NCBI GenBank assembly: GCA_034509495.1
Contig: CM067513.1
Span: 18,084,049-18,148,048 of the forward strand
DNA: 64,000 bases
DNA from: Acestrorhynchus altus
Lineage: Eukaryota > Chordata > Actinopteri > Characiformes > Acestrorhynchidae
Reading direction: 5' to 3'
Shown here: piece after piece, positions 1 through 13,434 of the stretch
Numbering within the stretch: the stretch's first letter is position 1
Layout: each line of letters begins with the position of its first letter
Notes under the pieces: model-generated
Seen by the model: the letters and a program-made list of their open reading frames with translations, nothing else
The model's database searches: none
Told to the model about the DNA's origin: nothing
Made by a program: the position numbers and the translations under genes

Positions 1-299
1 TCATCATTAACATGGACAGATACAGTAGGTGCACCTTTTGTCTTAACTGCTGTTCTGCTGCTATTGAGCTGTTTTTATTCCTTGCAGTAGCAGAATGTTT
101 TTTTCCTCTCACAAACCGAAGAGTCACATGTACTGTGTTTCAGACAGTAAAGAAAACTCTCTAAAATACACTAAACACAGACGATAATTGAGACAAAGTA
201 CAAGGTCAGTGAGACGTCTTAGTCTGTAAACTAAACTTAACCAGTACCCAAAATAATTTTTGAACAAAGTTACACATATCAGCATAGTTTAAGCTGTTA

Positions 300-628
300 C
301 ATGAACACGTTTAGTATTCTCAGTCCAGCAGTGACACTGAGTGGTTTAAACGGCACTACTGTCTCATCTGTCTCAACTACATCTCATACTGGGCGATATA
401 CACGACCCCACCACCACAATGTCAGTGTCACTGCAGTGCTTAGAATGACCCACCACCCAAATAACACCTGCTCCGTGGTGGTCCCTTGGATTGCTGGCCA
501 TCAAAGAACAGAGTGAACGGAGGCTAACAGAGTATGCAGAGAAACAGATGGACCACCATATGTAATTATAGAACTACAAAGTGCTCCTGTATGGTAAGTA
601 AATCAAATGGACCGTGATGTGTTTACAT
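300..628. mobile_element. Non-autonomous DNA-transposon copy (same family as 31945-32250)
   Basis: The interior shares extended wording with the 31.9-32.2 kb element. Shared stretches include a tgtcagtgtc block, agaatgaccca, tatgcagagaaac and agaactacaaagtgct, in the same order. Terminal repeats are not clear in this copy. There is no coding capacity. Confidence 0.55.
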
Positions 629-1018
629 TATATGGGCAAAAGTTTTGGGACACACCTCACTCACTAAATTAAGGTTTCATTTAGTCTCATTGCCCACGTG
701 TAATACAAACATTTGTGTAAGAATGCGTCAATCTAAAGAGCTCATTGAATTCCAGCATGGAACTGTAACAGGATGTGATTGAAGAAAAAAAACAAAACAG
801 TTTTTAAAGTGTCTCCTTCCCAGATATTCCACAATCAACTGTGAGTGATTTTATTACAAAGAAACATTTAGAAAGCACAGAAACTCAGCGACAAAGTATC
901 AGTTCTGAGTACTGAGGTCCATACTGCATAAAAGTCACTGAACTCGCTGTTAGTACTGCAAACTGGGGACAAACTGCACACGGACTTAGAATGGGATCCC
1001 AATACTTTTGTTCATATA
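629..1018 (+). mobile_element. Internally deleted Tc1/mariner-like element
   Basis: Imperfect inverted ends are visible: tatgggcaaaagttttggga on the left, and a right end whose complement reads tatgaacaaaagtattggga. Just inside the left end, codons read MRQSKELIEFQHGTVTGCD, like a Tc1-type transposase N-terminus. The reading then ends in stops, and the catalytic part is missing. Confidence 0.65.
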
Positions 1019-2404
1019 GTGTACATTTGAGTGTGGCAATTGTATGGAGTTATGTCGGCTTTTATTCAGTAATATTTGAGGAGGAATTTCAGCAGTGCCT
1101 GAAAATTTGAATATAATGTTGGACCTAAACTCAGTAACCGACAGAAATAGCAAAACACAACAGTCTGGTGTGAAACATTGCTGTGTAATGGCACTCACTA
1201 CTCACAACTGTCCTAGAACCTCATAGTAATGGACATGTAAGAGAAAATATTGTATGTTGTTTGCAGTTTTTTGAAGTAATATTAACACTGTCAAAAAACA
1301 ACAACGTATTAGCCCAAGCCCAACACTTGTAGTGTAGTTGCTATCGACTGGACATATTGAGGGAATGGGTCATTCTCAACCTAATAACACTGGCAACAAC
1401 ACTGCTCCTGAAGCACTTAGACAGTGGACAGTGGATATATGCAAGATGCAGTCATACAGGCCTTAGAAAACAACAGAATGTTGCCCTAAAATGATACTGT
1501 TCTTATATCTAAAGCAGCCCAATTATCCCACTTATGGGAATACATGGCATGATCAACGATAGAGCCAAAAACCCCTCAAAGTGATGCAGTCCTAACTAGC
1601 TGTGAATAAAGAAACATAAAAGGACATCTTTTGGCCCTGGACGAGCAGGCTAAGAGATTTTATAACGAACTATAAATTCACAGGATTTTTATTTGCACCT
1701 ACACATGGTCACAATTACATATGACTGAATATCCCCATAAAGGTCAAAACAGTTTTTGGCAAGTTAAAGCCCTGCTCTAAAAGTTAATGTCTCAGGCTTC
1801 TTCATTAGGTAGCCACTGAGCACTCATGTAGGCGCTGAGCTACCGAGGTGTTCAGTGGGAACCGGTGCGAGGGCTCTTTAGAAGTGAGTATTGCATTACA
1901 GCCAGCAAAGTGGGCATGCTGCTTCTGCATTCATTATTAATGTCGCCGGGGATCTCCCCTGGCCTCCCCTCCCACAGACACTGCAAGAAAGGGAGAGCCT
2001 CTCTTAACACCTCTAATGAAGTGCGGTGTTAAAGCTAACCAGCCTTAAAACTTGAGCAGAGTGCGGTGGCTGGGTGGGGCCACCAATTAGCACTAGTACG
2101 TAGCAGAACTAATGGATCACTGGCAAACAAGGGACTGAGTACTGCTGTTTAGACAGAATGGAAGGATAGCTGGACTAGAGATGGACTGAAATTAGTGATG
2201 TGCAACATGGCATATGATTAATATCACAATTCTTCAAAATGCTTCCACTGTGAAAACCTGCAAGATAATGCTTAATGCTATATATTCAATTTTATATCAG
2301 TTCATAAAGTGGCTACCATGATCAGAAATTCTGAAACTTGGAGATCTGGGCTAACGGATCACCAAAACCACTGAAATAGTTTGAACGTTTATGTTGAAGA
2401 TAAA

Positions 2405-2443
<39 letters not shown>
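2405..2443. repeat. (ATT)n microsatellite
   Basis: About 13 uninterrupted trinucleotide units. Confidence 0.95.
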
Positions 2444-2445
<2 letters not shown>

Positions 2446-3579
2446 AATGTCACACAGTAGAGAAATTCACAAAGAAACACAAATAATTAACAGAATTATG
2501 TAGTTATTGTTTGACACCAACCAGCCATTCTAATAAGAAAAACAACAACATTCAAATGCTATACTAAGTTATAAAACAATAAATTTAAACACTGGATTTT
2601 AATCAAAATTCTGATCAATTTTAATCAATATTCCAATTTTGCCCACTGCCAATAAGATTTATAACTAATATTATATTTGATTTTTCTGTTTTTGAGTACA
2701 TTATAGACAATATTTTTATATTTTTCCATCACATTAATTTATACCTTCAATGACCTTCAATATATAAAAGTAAATTTAGCACTGGTCTATTTACATTGAT
2801 AAAATAGCTAATTATTAATACTGACTCTATAGCAACATACATTTTTCGTAAACGTGGAAGCACAGATTCTTTATAGGCATGTAACATTACCAAAAGTAAA
2901 AATCGTGACACCAAGATTTATGACAGAGAGCACCATGATCCAGGTCTAACCAAGCTAGCATATTCTAAACCCGGCGTCAAACCACATCCTAAAATAGCTG
3001 CTCGGTAAACACAAGGTGCCGGTACGCATAAGTCATTGCAGAACTTTTGAGTCAGGACCAATTAAAATGTCAGTTTGTTTGAGTTGTATTACTGCTGTAC
3101 AAACTGCGTATTAAATGTGATTCATTTGGCGGCTGAAATTGTTGTGTGATGTTTATGCATTAGGCCACATATTACAGACCTGTGCTGGGTGGAGATGAAG
3201 AGAGCAACACAGCGGCATGTATTTTTCTTTAACGATGTGTAATGTATATCATCACTTTTAACAATGCTGAGACACACCGCTTTGCTGAGGGACGAGTCCC
3301 AGGCCTGTTGTCACCCCGTAGACTAGTGCTCGAAGTGGAGTGGTACTCATCAGTATGCAGCACTAACACTTGTATGTTTTGCTTTTTAATTCTTTTTTGC
3401 ATACTGGCAGATTGACAAAAGACAAATATTCATTGTCAAAAATAATGTCAGCGTAAAAATCCACTAATATGCTCCTCCCTGCCATCACCAACTATGTAGA
3501 AATCGACTGTTACTATTATGTCCACCAGCAAACAGAAATTTTTGCTGTATACCTGAGTAATAAAAGAGAGGTGTAACGG

Positions 3580-3830
3580 TCCAGTGTCCCCTAACTGTGT
3601 ATAAGTAGTTTGACCAGAGGAGGACGGGTCCTCCCATTGTGAGCCTTGTTCCTCCCAAGGTTTCGTCCTCCAGCTCTGAGGGTGTTTTTCTTGCCACTGT
3701 CGCCCTTTGGCTTGCTCACTAGAGGATCTGTCTCTTATCCTTTGTTCCTGTGTTGTTAACCTTTTTATTTCTTGATTTCTGTAAAGCTGCTCTGTTACAA
3801 CTGATTTGATTTGATTTGTTTGTAGTAAAA
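3580..3830 (+). repeat. Dispersed fish repeat, LINE-3'-end-like
   Basis: It contains the recurrent fish-genome wording ttcctcccaaggtttc, tttttcttgccactgt and gtaaagctgctctg, and ends in a degenerate tgatt repeat. A more decayed relative is at 7400-7590. The family assignment is uncertain. Confidence 0.5.
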
Positions 3831-6800
3831 GGCAAGATGTACAGCAATTGACTAACGTTTGACTTTTCAGTGTTCAGTGTCCAGCATTTGGTCACAGGAG
3901 GCTTTTAATCAGCTTTAATGCAAAGTTTTAAGGAACTGAAATATCTGTATGAAACTATATTCCCAAATGGAGACAATACAAGCCATTGTTTCAACAATAA
4001 ATACAAAAATAAAAGAATAAATAAAAATAAAATGTCACTCCAAAATTCATATGCTGCAAGATAACTGAGAAACACATTTGAGAGAGAAACAGAAAGCTCC
4101 CACCAATTAGAAGAATCATTAAAAACAATACCTGTTCCAGAAGCTGCTGTGCTCAATAAAAATGGCTCTAATCGCCCCTAACAATGTTATCATGAGCTTG
4201 AATGTCACATTACCTTTATAGCACCAGCGCTTGTTTCTTTGTACAGCCCTTTTTCCCAGCACTGCCCCAGACTCAAGTGAAGTCACATGTATGCAATTAC
4301 ATTTTGGCCTATTGCACTGATTGAGATGACAGAGGCTGCATTGCTGCATGTCATCTCCTCTGCTTTCATATGATAATCAGGAGAGAGAGTGTGTGTGTGA
4401 GAGAGAAAAAGAGGAAAAGGATGCCCCAAGAACACACTCATCAGTACACATGATACAAATTAGCCCCTCGGCATCATTACCTTTTGTAATCATGTACAGA
4501 GACGATACAGTCATCCCTGCTTTTAACACTTTGCGGGTGATTCCAGTATAAAATCCCTAAATTCCGGGCTTATTACGGAGGTAGTTATTTTACCAGAGGA
4601 ACTGCCAAGAACTTCTGTTAATATAATGTGAAACGTGTAAGAGAAAATATAAGTCCATGTAAGGATCCGTATGAGTTTAAAAGGCTAAGTTGTACACATG
4701 GCCTTAAATATCTGTCTATGTAATCTAAATAGCATGAGACATTAACACATGGCCAAAAGTCCTTTGCATGGACATCCAATAAAGCACACACAGAAACGTC
4801 CATAATAAACTCTCCATCATAACAGCACAGATTAAAAGCTCTACACACTTTTCCCAAACACATTTCCTCACCTTTCCCAAAAGAGCTGTGTGCCGCAAGG
4901 CACTTGAGTCTAGCTCAATCTGGCAACACTTTGAGAAGAGGCACACATGAGCACACAACTGTACTGTCATCACTTTCTGCTGGCCAGCTGAACCACGGGC
5001 CTAATTGATCTGCTCCACTATCGGAGGACTGAGAGTGAAGCCATTGGCTTGTCGGTTTTCTTCTTATATTGCTATGTAAGGACGGCCGGTGTAAAGAAAT
5101 TGACAAAAGGCCGCGTCTCGCTGACTGGCTGAGGCTGCTGCCCCTCCCCCTGAATTCCTCCACGCTTCTGCCCAAAATCCATTCTTTTCTTGGCCTCTTC
5201 TCATGAGCCTGATTTCTCAGAAGGATGATTCAGGAAAAGCGTTCATACCTTGGAGTGTAAACAGGCACAGATAAAAGATGAAGATGTAAACACGTTACTT
5301 TTGTTTAGCTGACCTTCTGGAAATTGCACCGCTTTGCCAAGACGCCTGTGCCAACAACCATCTGTCTTCGCACTTTCACCGGACACAGTGTAGAAACTTA
5401 ATAACGGTGTCATCAAAATTTTCTTGTCTCAAATCTCTCTCTCTCTCTCTCTTTTTCCCTCTTGCACTCTCACATAGATACATATACATCAGGTAGAGAT
5501 GCTGTCCAGACACAATAACCATTGATTATTTTGGCTGCATGCAAATTGATCATGAACCCATCACCTCAGGGGCTGGCTTGAGAACGCACACACCTGTTTA
5601 AGTTGTGAGTCAGGCTGAACACTGGCCAGTGTGCTCATGGTAAGGTGACATGAATTATTGGAGTTTGAGGGAAACATGATAGTGGGTTCCAGATGAATGA
5701 AGCTTTCTATTTCCGAAGTTGTGCAGGCATTTAGCATTCCTTGATCCACAGATCCCACAGTCAAGAGCATCCAGCTAGAACTGAACTGCTGGACTCACAT
5801 CCACATTTAATGCAAGAGGCACCACACACATATCCCACAGCTCAGTACAAAGTTGTACATATAATTTACAGATTCTAATGTCTGCAAAAAACAACCTAAA
5901 CCTTCACATTTTATTATCCAACGGCGTGAAGTTAAATACGTAAAGTTTAAAGCTCTTGCATCTATGCACTCTCTCATTCTGGTGAGCTGCTTTGAAACGA
6001 TTATACATACTTCTCTACATATATGTACACATGGGGCAAATGAGTATGAAGTTTATCTTTTACAACCTGGAATGGAGGCAGAAGGAGGCAGTTGGTAGTG
6101 TGTGGTACTTTTCTCTCGGTGTTTCAGTGATAGAAGTTACTGTTGGGTCATTTCTCCCTTAGGCTCAACTTAATATCTTACACCTGTAAGTGACTGTTCA
6201 ATGAATGACCTCATTGTTTGTAGAAATTTACAAAATACTGCCGACTTGAACTAAATCATTTTGAAATGGTTGTTTTATAGTCCGGTCAGGAATAACTTTC
6301 TTGTCACGGGTGGTTCTGGTGAAAATTCTCTCTGTTTATGCTGCATTGTGCTTAAAAATGCAACAGACACTATAGTTGAGAATCTGGAGTAGATCTGTCT
6401 GCACTGGGGGTTTAGGTCATGATAATGGAAAGACAGCAATGATTTGCTCCAATATTTCAATGACACTAAAATATCAGTAATGTATTCAGAGTTCCCTAAT
6501 TTGGTGGGGTTGGGGGGAGCTGAAACTGTGAAACATCTTTCACTTTGTGACGACTAGAGTAACAGACAGCGTCATTCCCAGTGGCCATCTGAAGAAAACA
6601 ATGCCTAATTTATTCAATGACTTAATGACACTTATGTATTTGTTGTGCCCTTTTTTTGTGGGGTTGGAGGAGGCGGCTCATCAGTACAGCTTTGTACTGT
6701 ATGCACTGAAACGGTCTGTAAAGATGTGAAGGTAGCACACAATGGGCAAAGCCATTCCCAGTGGCCATTTGAAATCAGATTAAATGAGGCCAACTCTGAG

Positions 6801-7399
6801 GCCAGAATGACCAGACAAGCACACATTGGCGACTTGGTGCCCTAACTGATTGATCAAAAAGGGGCCGTGTATGGATCTGAAGTGAGTCTAGACAGGTCCA
6901 GTGGCTGACTTTGGACCAGCCTGGACGCCAGAACAAAGTGCTGACATGCAGAATTGGACCGTTATCGTCGATGGAGGATGCTGTGCTATTAAAATACCGA
7001 AACAGAGGTTAATAAAGGTTAATAACAAATCTAACCTTTATCTTGCTGAGTTTAGCACTGAAGAATTTCAGTGTAGTCAGACTTATCCTCTTATGACAAT
7101 TAAGGCGTTTTCAGATGATTGGCATTTTGTTTTTTTGCTCATGTTTTGCTGGGGTCACAGAATGTAACTGTAGATTAGGTACAAACATCTACGTCATAAT
7201 ATATTCACAAGCCATTTGGCAAAGTTTATTTCTTTGTTAAAACAAAAAGAAGCTTGTTCTTTCACAGCAGGATGATACTGCATGGCTGTGCATGGAACTG
7301 TTTAGCCTGAATGGACTCCAGTTTCATCCCATCTCACAATAATACTGAGCATGTGATCTACACTTACTCATATCGTCATAACATGTCTTGCTTCCATGT

Positions 7400-7590
7400 T
7401 ACCCACAGATCTTCATTATTTCTATCGGACCAGATATTCTATATTTTTGGTATTTGTTGTCAACCAGAGAAGTCTTTTTTTTCCTTGCCAGTGTCACCAC
7501 TGGTTTGCTCAAAAGAGGCCCATATCTCTGCTGACAATTAATGAAAATATCTGTTGTGGAAAGAGTGATATAAATACATTTGAATTAAAC
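7400..7590 (+). repeat. Decayed copy of the 3580-3830 repeat
   Basis: It contains ttccttgccagtgtcacc, gtttgctc and a terminal ataaatacatttgaattaa tail, typical of the same dispersed repeat. Confidence 0.4.
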
Positions 7591-8057
7591 TGAATATGGT
7601 TACATAAAGAAAAAACAAGAGGCCTCTAGTTTAACTTTGCTTCATGGGATGATTGGATTGGTGAGGTGATTGGATGAGGTAATCTGTTTACTAGATATGA
7701 TGTTTGAATATCCAGTATACCAGAGTGGGTTAGTATTATCAGTCACCTAGTCTACAATCATTGTCATAATCATAGTAATTATAAGCATTAAGGACCTATA
7801 GAGCCAGTGCAGCTATCCTAACTCCATCGATAGCAAGGCGATTTCATAGTGGGTGTGACTACAGTGTTCATGTATAACCTATACTGTTATGAAATCACAA
7901 GGTATTCAAAAGTATGCAGGCATAATTGGATCATTTGATAAGACTAACCAAATACAGTGAGACCTTGGACAAGTGAATTGAGAAGAGATGGTAATCTTCT
8001 AATTTGTGGTGAAAATGTGGTGCAAGGAGGATGGTGGTGATAAGGAAGGCAATCTAC

Positions 8058-8199
8058 CTTCTTAGCTTTGGCCTTCTTCTCATAGGTGTCAGAGAGGGGC
8101 TTTTTCTTGGGCTGCAGTGTGGCTTTGGAGAAAAGCTCTTCAAACTCCTTGGTGTCAACGATATCTGGCTCTTCCAAAGAACCCCACATAGTGTTATTG
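8058..8199 (-). CDS. fmn1: fmn1 exon E7: first full FH2-domain exon (lasso/linker)
   Basis: A 142-bp exon with acceptor tcttttttccag and donor AAG/GTAGAT. It is entered in phase 2 and left in phase 0. It encodes TMWGSLEEPDIVDTKEFEEL, then FSKATLQPKKKPLSDTYEKK and AKAKK. This matches mammalian TLWDSLEEPDI...FEYLFSK...KKKPLSEAYEKK and corresponds to the lasso and the start of the linker of the FH2 dimer; the Trp is the conserved lasso Trp. The next FH2 exon, expected to begin around IKLLDGKRSQ, is not present between positions 1 and 8057. The donor intron is therefore longer than 8 kb and the gene runs off the window. Confidence 0.94.
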
Positions 8200-11084
8200 C
8201 TGGAAAAAAGACACACCAAAAATGAATATTCATATAATATTTCAGACGCCATCAGTGCAACAGCTAGTGACCGAGCAAAGGAGGATTGGAAGTGGAAAAA
8301 TCCACCTCTGGAAGTATTCAGGCACACTGTTCTCTCAGCTGTACACAATGTTATTTTTCTTATTGTTTACTTCAGCTGCTTGATGAAGCGAGATGGGAAT
8401 GTATCTGCTGAAAATAAGTGTACAGAGACACAGTGCTGTTGGAAAGCAGAATTTGTCCCAGGTGTTTCGGAGAAACCCAACAATCTTTTGACTTTTGAAA
8501 AACTAGATTCAAGTGTTCTTCCAGAAACACTCCTCTCATCTGTGGCAAACGACTGTCTCCTGCAAAACTACTGCGTCATTAAGGATGAAAGGTATTTGAT
8601 TTCGACTGTTGCTGAGTAACATGGACAATACAAACAGTCTGGTCATGAGTGAGGGAGGCTAACAGCGCCTTTTGACTGCATTTGCTACCTTGCTTTTCCA
8701 CTCCTATCTTCCTAAAGTTGGAAAATGTCCTCAGATGATACAACAGCCCTTTTCCAAGCACTTACATATGCACTGACCCTGGTGTATTACAAAGTGAGGG
8801 TATGCATAAATCTATCGTCTAACTTCAGAAGAGCAAAACTGCTCTTTAAGGAATTTTATCTCCTTTTTTATCAAGATTTAAGGATTGAAAGGTTCACATA
8901 AATGTGCAGAATAGAAGCATTGATCTGATATCATACACTTGTCAGGTATAGGAACTGTATTCAATAAGCTCCAATCCTGTATGAAATCCAACCTAAAATG
9001 GTCCACTCTCACACTCACTCTATGCTGTGATGCTGTGTATTTCTTCCTGTGGGGGAGTGTTTGAATAGTTTGAGCATAGTGTACTTTCAGACGGTCACTG
9101 GGGTCAAGTGGAGTGTGTCATACACACACAGCTAATTTTAGAAGTAGAAATGTTGAATCAGAATCATTGGTCATTACTGAGTAACACACTCCACTGGCAA
9201 AATACATTTTCCATTCCTCCTTGAAAAAGGCCATTAGTTCTTTGAAATACTTAAGCTTCTGAAATCTGTCCATAGATAACATTTTGGTTGTCAGACAATG
9301 ACGCTACATTGTGGATCGTGTGGTGTCTCTACCATGTTCTTTGTGCCACTGGCTGCAACACAAGCTTGACTGATGCACCCTGTGCTTAACAGTTGGAGAG
9401 GTGTACTTTCCATGATGTTCACTGACAGTGAATTTTGTGACAAGGACAGAGGAAACGTTCCAAAGCTCTCCTCACAGGAGTCTCCTATTATTCACAGTTA
9501 TCATTCAGCACCTGGTTTGGTAATTCAGTGCTTAATGTTGTTAAACCAGGTGAGCTGCTCTTCAAAGTATCTAGCAGTTTTTTACAAGCTATGACTCTTA
9601 TTGCCACTGTAAACAGTATCTGCAGATACCCCTCTCAAGAGTGCATTACTCAGCCCAGTACAGTGTGTGTCAGCCGAGCTAGTAAACACCGCTGACCTGA
9701 GCTAAACCGTGCAGTTCTGTATGGGGATTCACAGGTTCTCACAAATGGTGTTTCAACAGCATTTTTTTAGTACACTGAGAAATAATGCACAGAGCATTAA
9801 CAGGTTTGCCTGGAAAAGTTGATGTGGCATCCCACCCTCAATCAGTATTGATGATGGGTTGATGCTCACACTGAAGATTTCAGCATCAGTAATGAAAAAT
9901 ATATAGTGGCATGATTCCATCTCTAGTCTAGAATTTACTTTGCTAGGAGGATTCTGCAGTACAAAGCCTTTGCTTTTGTACTGAAGTTTGGATCAGTGTA
10001 AGGTCCAATGAAACATAGCTTTTTTGCCATGTTTTTTTTTTTTTAAGCTTGGGCCTTCTGTCAGTGTAATAATCTGAGCATAATTCACCAAACATAATGA
10101 GCAGCCCAGACATTAACCAGACATTTGGCAGGGTGTGTTGGACTCAGTGAAGGATTTTACAAGCGAGAAATGAGGTTTCTCAGAAAAACAAATGGGTCAT
10201 ACAGTTGATCATTGAGACAATACCAACCAACTGTGTTGCCAGTTATTCAATTAAGGACAAGTGAGTGTAATCTGAAGCATTTGGGAGCTTTGTATTGTGA
10301 CAGTGTTGAACTCCCTGAAAGAACACAAATGTATGTAATGTGCACTGAACTGCCCGACATTTAGCCTTGTGGTTTAAATAGTTCTAATGAACTTTATTGT
10401 CCTTTTCACAAATAGCTGCTGCAAAACAGGTGAAAGTGTGTTTTGGAAGTTACATGACATCATTTTGAACTCAACGATCTTACTACCAAAGCATCACATA
10501 AAATGTTTTGGTTAACAATGCAGTAAGACGTGCTGAGCCAAATTTAAAATGAGGATGTCACAGACTGTTGCACAGACATGTGGACTTGGGGCTTTATCTT
10601 GGTTTAACACTTTTACTGTAACACTGATGGTTAACATAAAAAAAAAACACATTTTCCCCCAAGACTCCTGGAGTGAGAGAGGACTATGAAGCACCACTGT
10701 ACATCCTTTACTAATCCCCTTACAGTAATACAGGGCCATAAAGCTCCTGGGCTGGCACTCCAACCTCTCCATCTGTATAAACCACAGGCACTTTAAAACA
10801 AGCAGCTCACACTCCATTTCCCTCATAACCACTAGCTGTAGGTGTGGACAGCTACATACACACTGTTCTGAGAGTGTGTGTTTGGGTTGGGGGGAGGTGG
10901 TTAAGTTAAAATTAAGTTATCAAAAAACATAAATAAAGAGTTTTAAAAGAGACTTGTGGTCTGGCTGACTGAAGTCACAACATACAACTTCAGTTATAAC
11001 GTTGCATTATTTCCTATTGTACCATAAATTACTAAGGCGATATATATTATTAGCCCTATTTTTTGTCAAATGTTATTTTTTTCT

Positions 11085-11375
11085 CCTCAGGATTAGAGAA
11101 GTTCATTATAGGATCCAGTTCAATGTACTTTAATTTATTTTTAAGACCCTTAATGGAGTTGTACTAACCTATAATTCAGAGACACTAATACCTCATGTCT
11201 CTTCCAGGTCTCTAAAGTCTAAAGATCAGTTATTCTTTGCTGTTCCACTGTCTCGGCTGAAGCTCAGAAGTGACTGAGCCATTGTGGTTGCTGCACCAAG
11301 AGTCTGGAACAGCCTACCATTGGACATTAAGTCTGCTTCCGGTGTTTCAGTTTTTAAAATAATATATTTTTGAAT
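11085..11375 (+). mobile_element. LINE (L2-type) ORF2 C-terminal fragment
   Basis: Translation gives pieces reading FAVPLSRLKLRSD and AIVVAAPRVWNSLPLDIKSA. These match the conserved C-terminal wording of fish L2-type reverse transcriptase ORFs (AVPRxRLK, APRLWNSLPLxIR). An in-frame stop follows the first piece. The fragment is dead and 5'-truncated. Confidence 0.75.
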
Positions 11376-12349
11376 TGCACATTTTTGTGCACAATATTTT
11401 GTGTATTGGTGCATATGTTGCATGACACTTTAAAAGCACTCTATGCATTATTTCCTTTCTTTCTTCTTTCCTTACTATGAAAGAAAGACAATTTAACTGA
11501 GCATTGTGTTTCTGTTTTCATTAGATTTCCTAAACAGGTTAGGTGGAAGGTGCACACTGGTACCAAGTACACAGTATGGTGTATGAGCATATGAGCAGTG
11601 AAGCAGTGAAGCTCAACTACATACTAAAATAGCTATACAAACATAAACTTAAGTGCAGAATCACATTGTAACTATATAGTGGAACCTCATTAACCCCATT
11701 TTTTAAAGAGGATTTCACTGAACTCTTTGCAGTTAAATTGAAACATTCATCAGTGGTCTCCTACCAGCTAGAGGAGACTGCATGTTCTCATGTATGCTGG
11801 CTCTAAACACTTCACTTGTAGAAGAACTGCAGCCTAAAGGGTCTGAACTACATTGAAAACTTTAATCTGTTTTAGGGGAACCAGAGCCTTTTCTCTTGGG
11901 ACAGCATACACCTTAACAGAAAGTATTACAAAGCCATCTTTCCTCACTCTGGAGACATCTCCCCAGCCTTATGATTGCCCTCATATGGCACAAGGTAAGA
12001 CCAATAAAGCTGATGTGGTACTACTTTCAAATGAACTTTCTTCTGCTACATCTCCAGAAGGTTATCAGAAACAGAGCCATCATCATCCACCAGGGGAAAT
12101 ACTAGCTCAGCCACCTCCACACATGGACACTTGCCAGCTTTAATGGCGGTCAAAGTGTGAGGGAAATAACCAAGAAAGTGAGCAATCAGGACTTTCAAGA
12201 CTGTCCTCGGTTGAATTCTTCAGCCCTCTCACTCTCTATCCACCAGGCCTTCTCTGAGAAGATGAATGAACTTGTTTGTGTTGGACCTAAGCTCTCCCTT
12301 TCCACCCAAAAGTTCCATCATGACCATGTCCATCTGTCACATATGAGAC

Positions 12350-12730
12350 AGAGTATGCGTAGAGGCGGACATAAACACAGGGTAATTTATTAACAAAACA
12401 AATAAAATACAAGGAATCTAAAACAAGAATTAAACAAGGAAAACAGATTGAAAACCAAACACACAAAGGATACAAGACCAGATAACTAGGACAACGTACA
12501 CACTGACAAAAACCGACAAACACTGACTGAGACAAAGGAACTTAAATACCTAGACACAGACTGGAAACACCTGGGGATGATTACAAATGGGCAGGGCTAC
12601 AAACAAGACACAGGGTGGAGACAAGACATGTGGCAAACCAAAACAAAACAGAAAAATGACAGGAAGGGACTGACAGGGAGCAGAACAGGACAGAAGTTTG
12701 ACACCATCAGCCAATGGAGCTTAAGGAAAC
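12350..12730. repeat. A-rich dispersed repeat, unclassified
   Basis: Purine-rich sequence with recurring gacaaacac, aaacaagacacagg and ggaaacacctggggatgatt phrases of a type seen many times in fish genomes. It ends near an interrupted A-run (12774-12801). The class is not determined. Confidence 0.35.
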
Positions 12731-13434
12731 TGCACCAGAGACAAACAGCAACTCTACTTCACTCTATTGATCGTAAAAAAAAAAAAAAACAAAAAAAAAA
12801 ACTGATAAAGGATTCTTGCAACCAAGTGGCCACACTCACACATGCAGTATGAGACAGGATCCCTCGTGCTCAGAGCTAGGCCTATTACAATAACCTTTTT
12901 TGGGGGACAATAAATTGTCCTAGAAATAATTGTAATAATAATTTTTCATTTGAAGACCATTTATTCCATTATATGATAATAGCATAATCATACTATGCCC
13001 TTCGAAAGAGCAATGGACTTTTGACATATAAAAACATTTAAAGATTACAATATATAAAACAGTTAAATATCCTGCATAAATAAAAAATAAATAAAATAAA
13101 ACCATATTTCTTTGGACTCTTACAGCAGGTGAATAAGCCAACAGAACTAAACATGGTTCAACCATTATGCTATAGTGAGCAGGAATAAACTTCAGGAAGT
13201 TGTTAGTTGTGCATAGTCTGAAAACATTTCTATTCACCTGTACCTTCCAAAACACTTACTGTTCTTTACTTTGCATATTTTAGCACTTATATGTATATAC
13301 AACCTTCAGTTTTACAGTTTCTTTACCTAAATTTACCTATTTTAATTCCATGTTTTGGTATTACCTTATTCTTTTTAAAATATGTTTATGTAGCTGTTGT
13401 ATTTTTTTAGAATTTGGAAGTGCCAGTTACCCAA

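Larger units (their letters stand above)
1..8057 (-). other. fmn1: fmn1 intron after E7 (open to the left edge)
   Basis: No coding sequence is supported here. Repeats occur near 300-1020, 3580-3830 and 7400-7590 and are listed separately, with an ATT microsatellite at 2405-2443 and a TC run near 5431-5451. The stretches 1025-1780, 2450-3290 and 5270-7300 show AT-rich non-repetitive sequence without recognisable features. The stretches 1785-2125, 4240-4400 and 4865-5250 look like possible conserved non-coding elements. Confidence 0.7.

Noticed and set aside
6901..7167. 88-codon plus-strand frame MADFGPAWTPEQSADMQNWT
   Set aside because: It has an appealing start but no homologue is recognised. 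It lies antisense within an fmn1 intron, lacks splice sites and turns into low-complexity Phe/Leu at the end.
10512..10832. 106-codon minus-strand frame
   Set aside because: No motif, no splice sites and atypical composition. Chance frame in an fmn1 intron.
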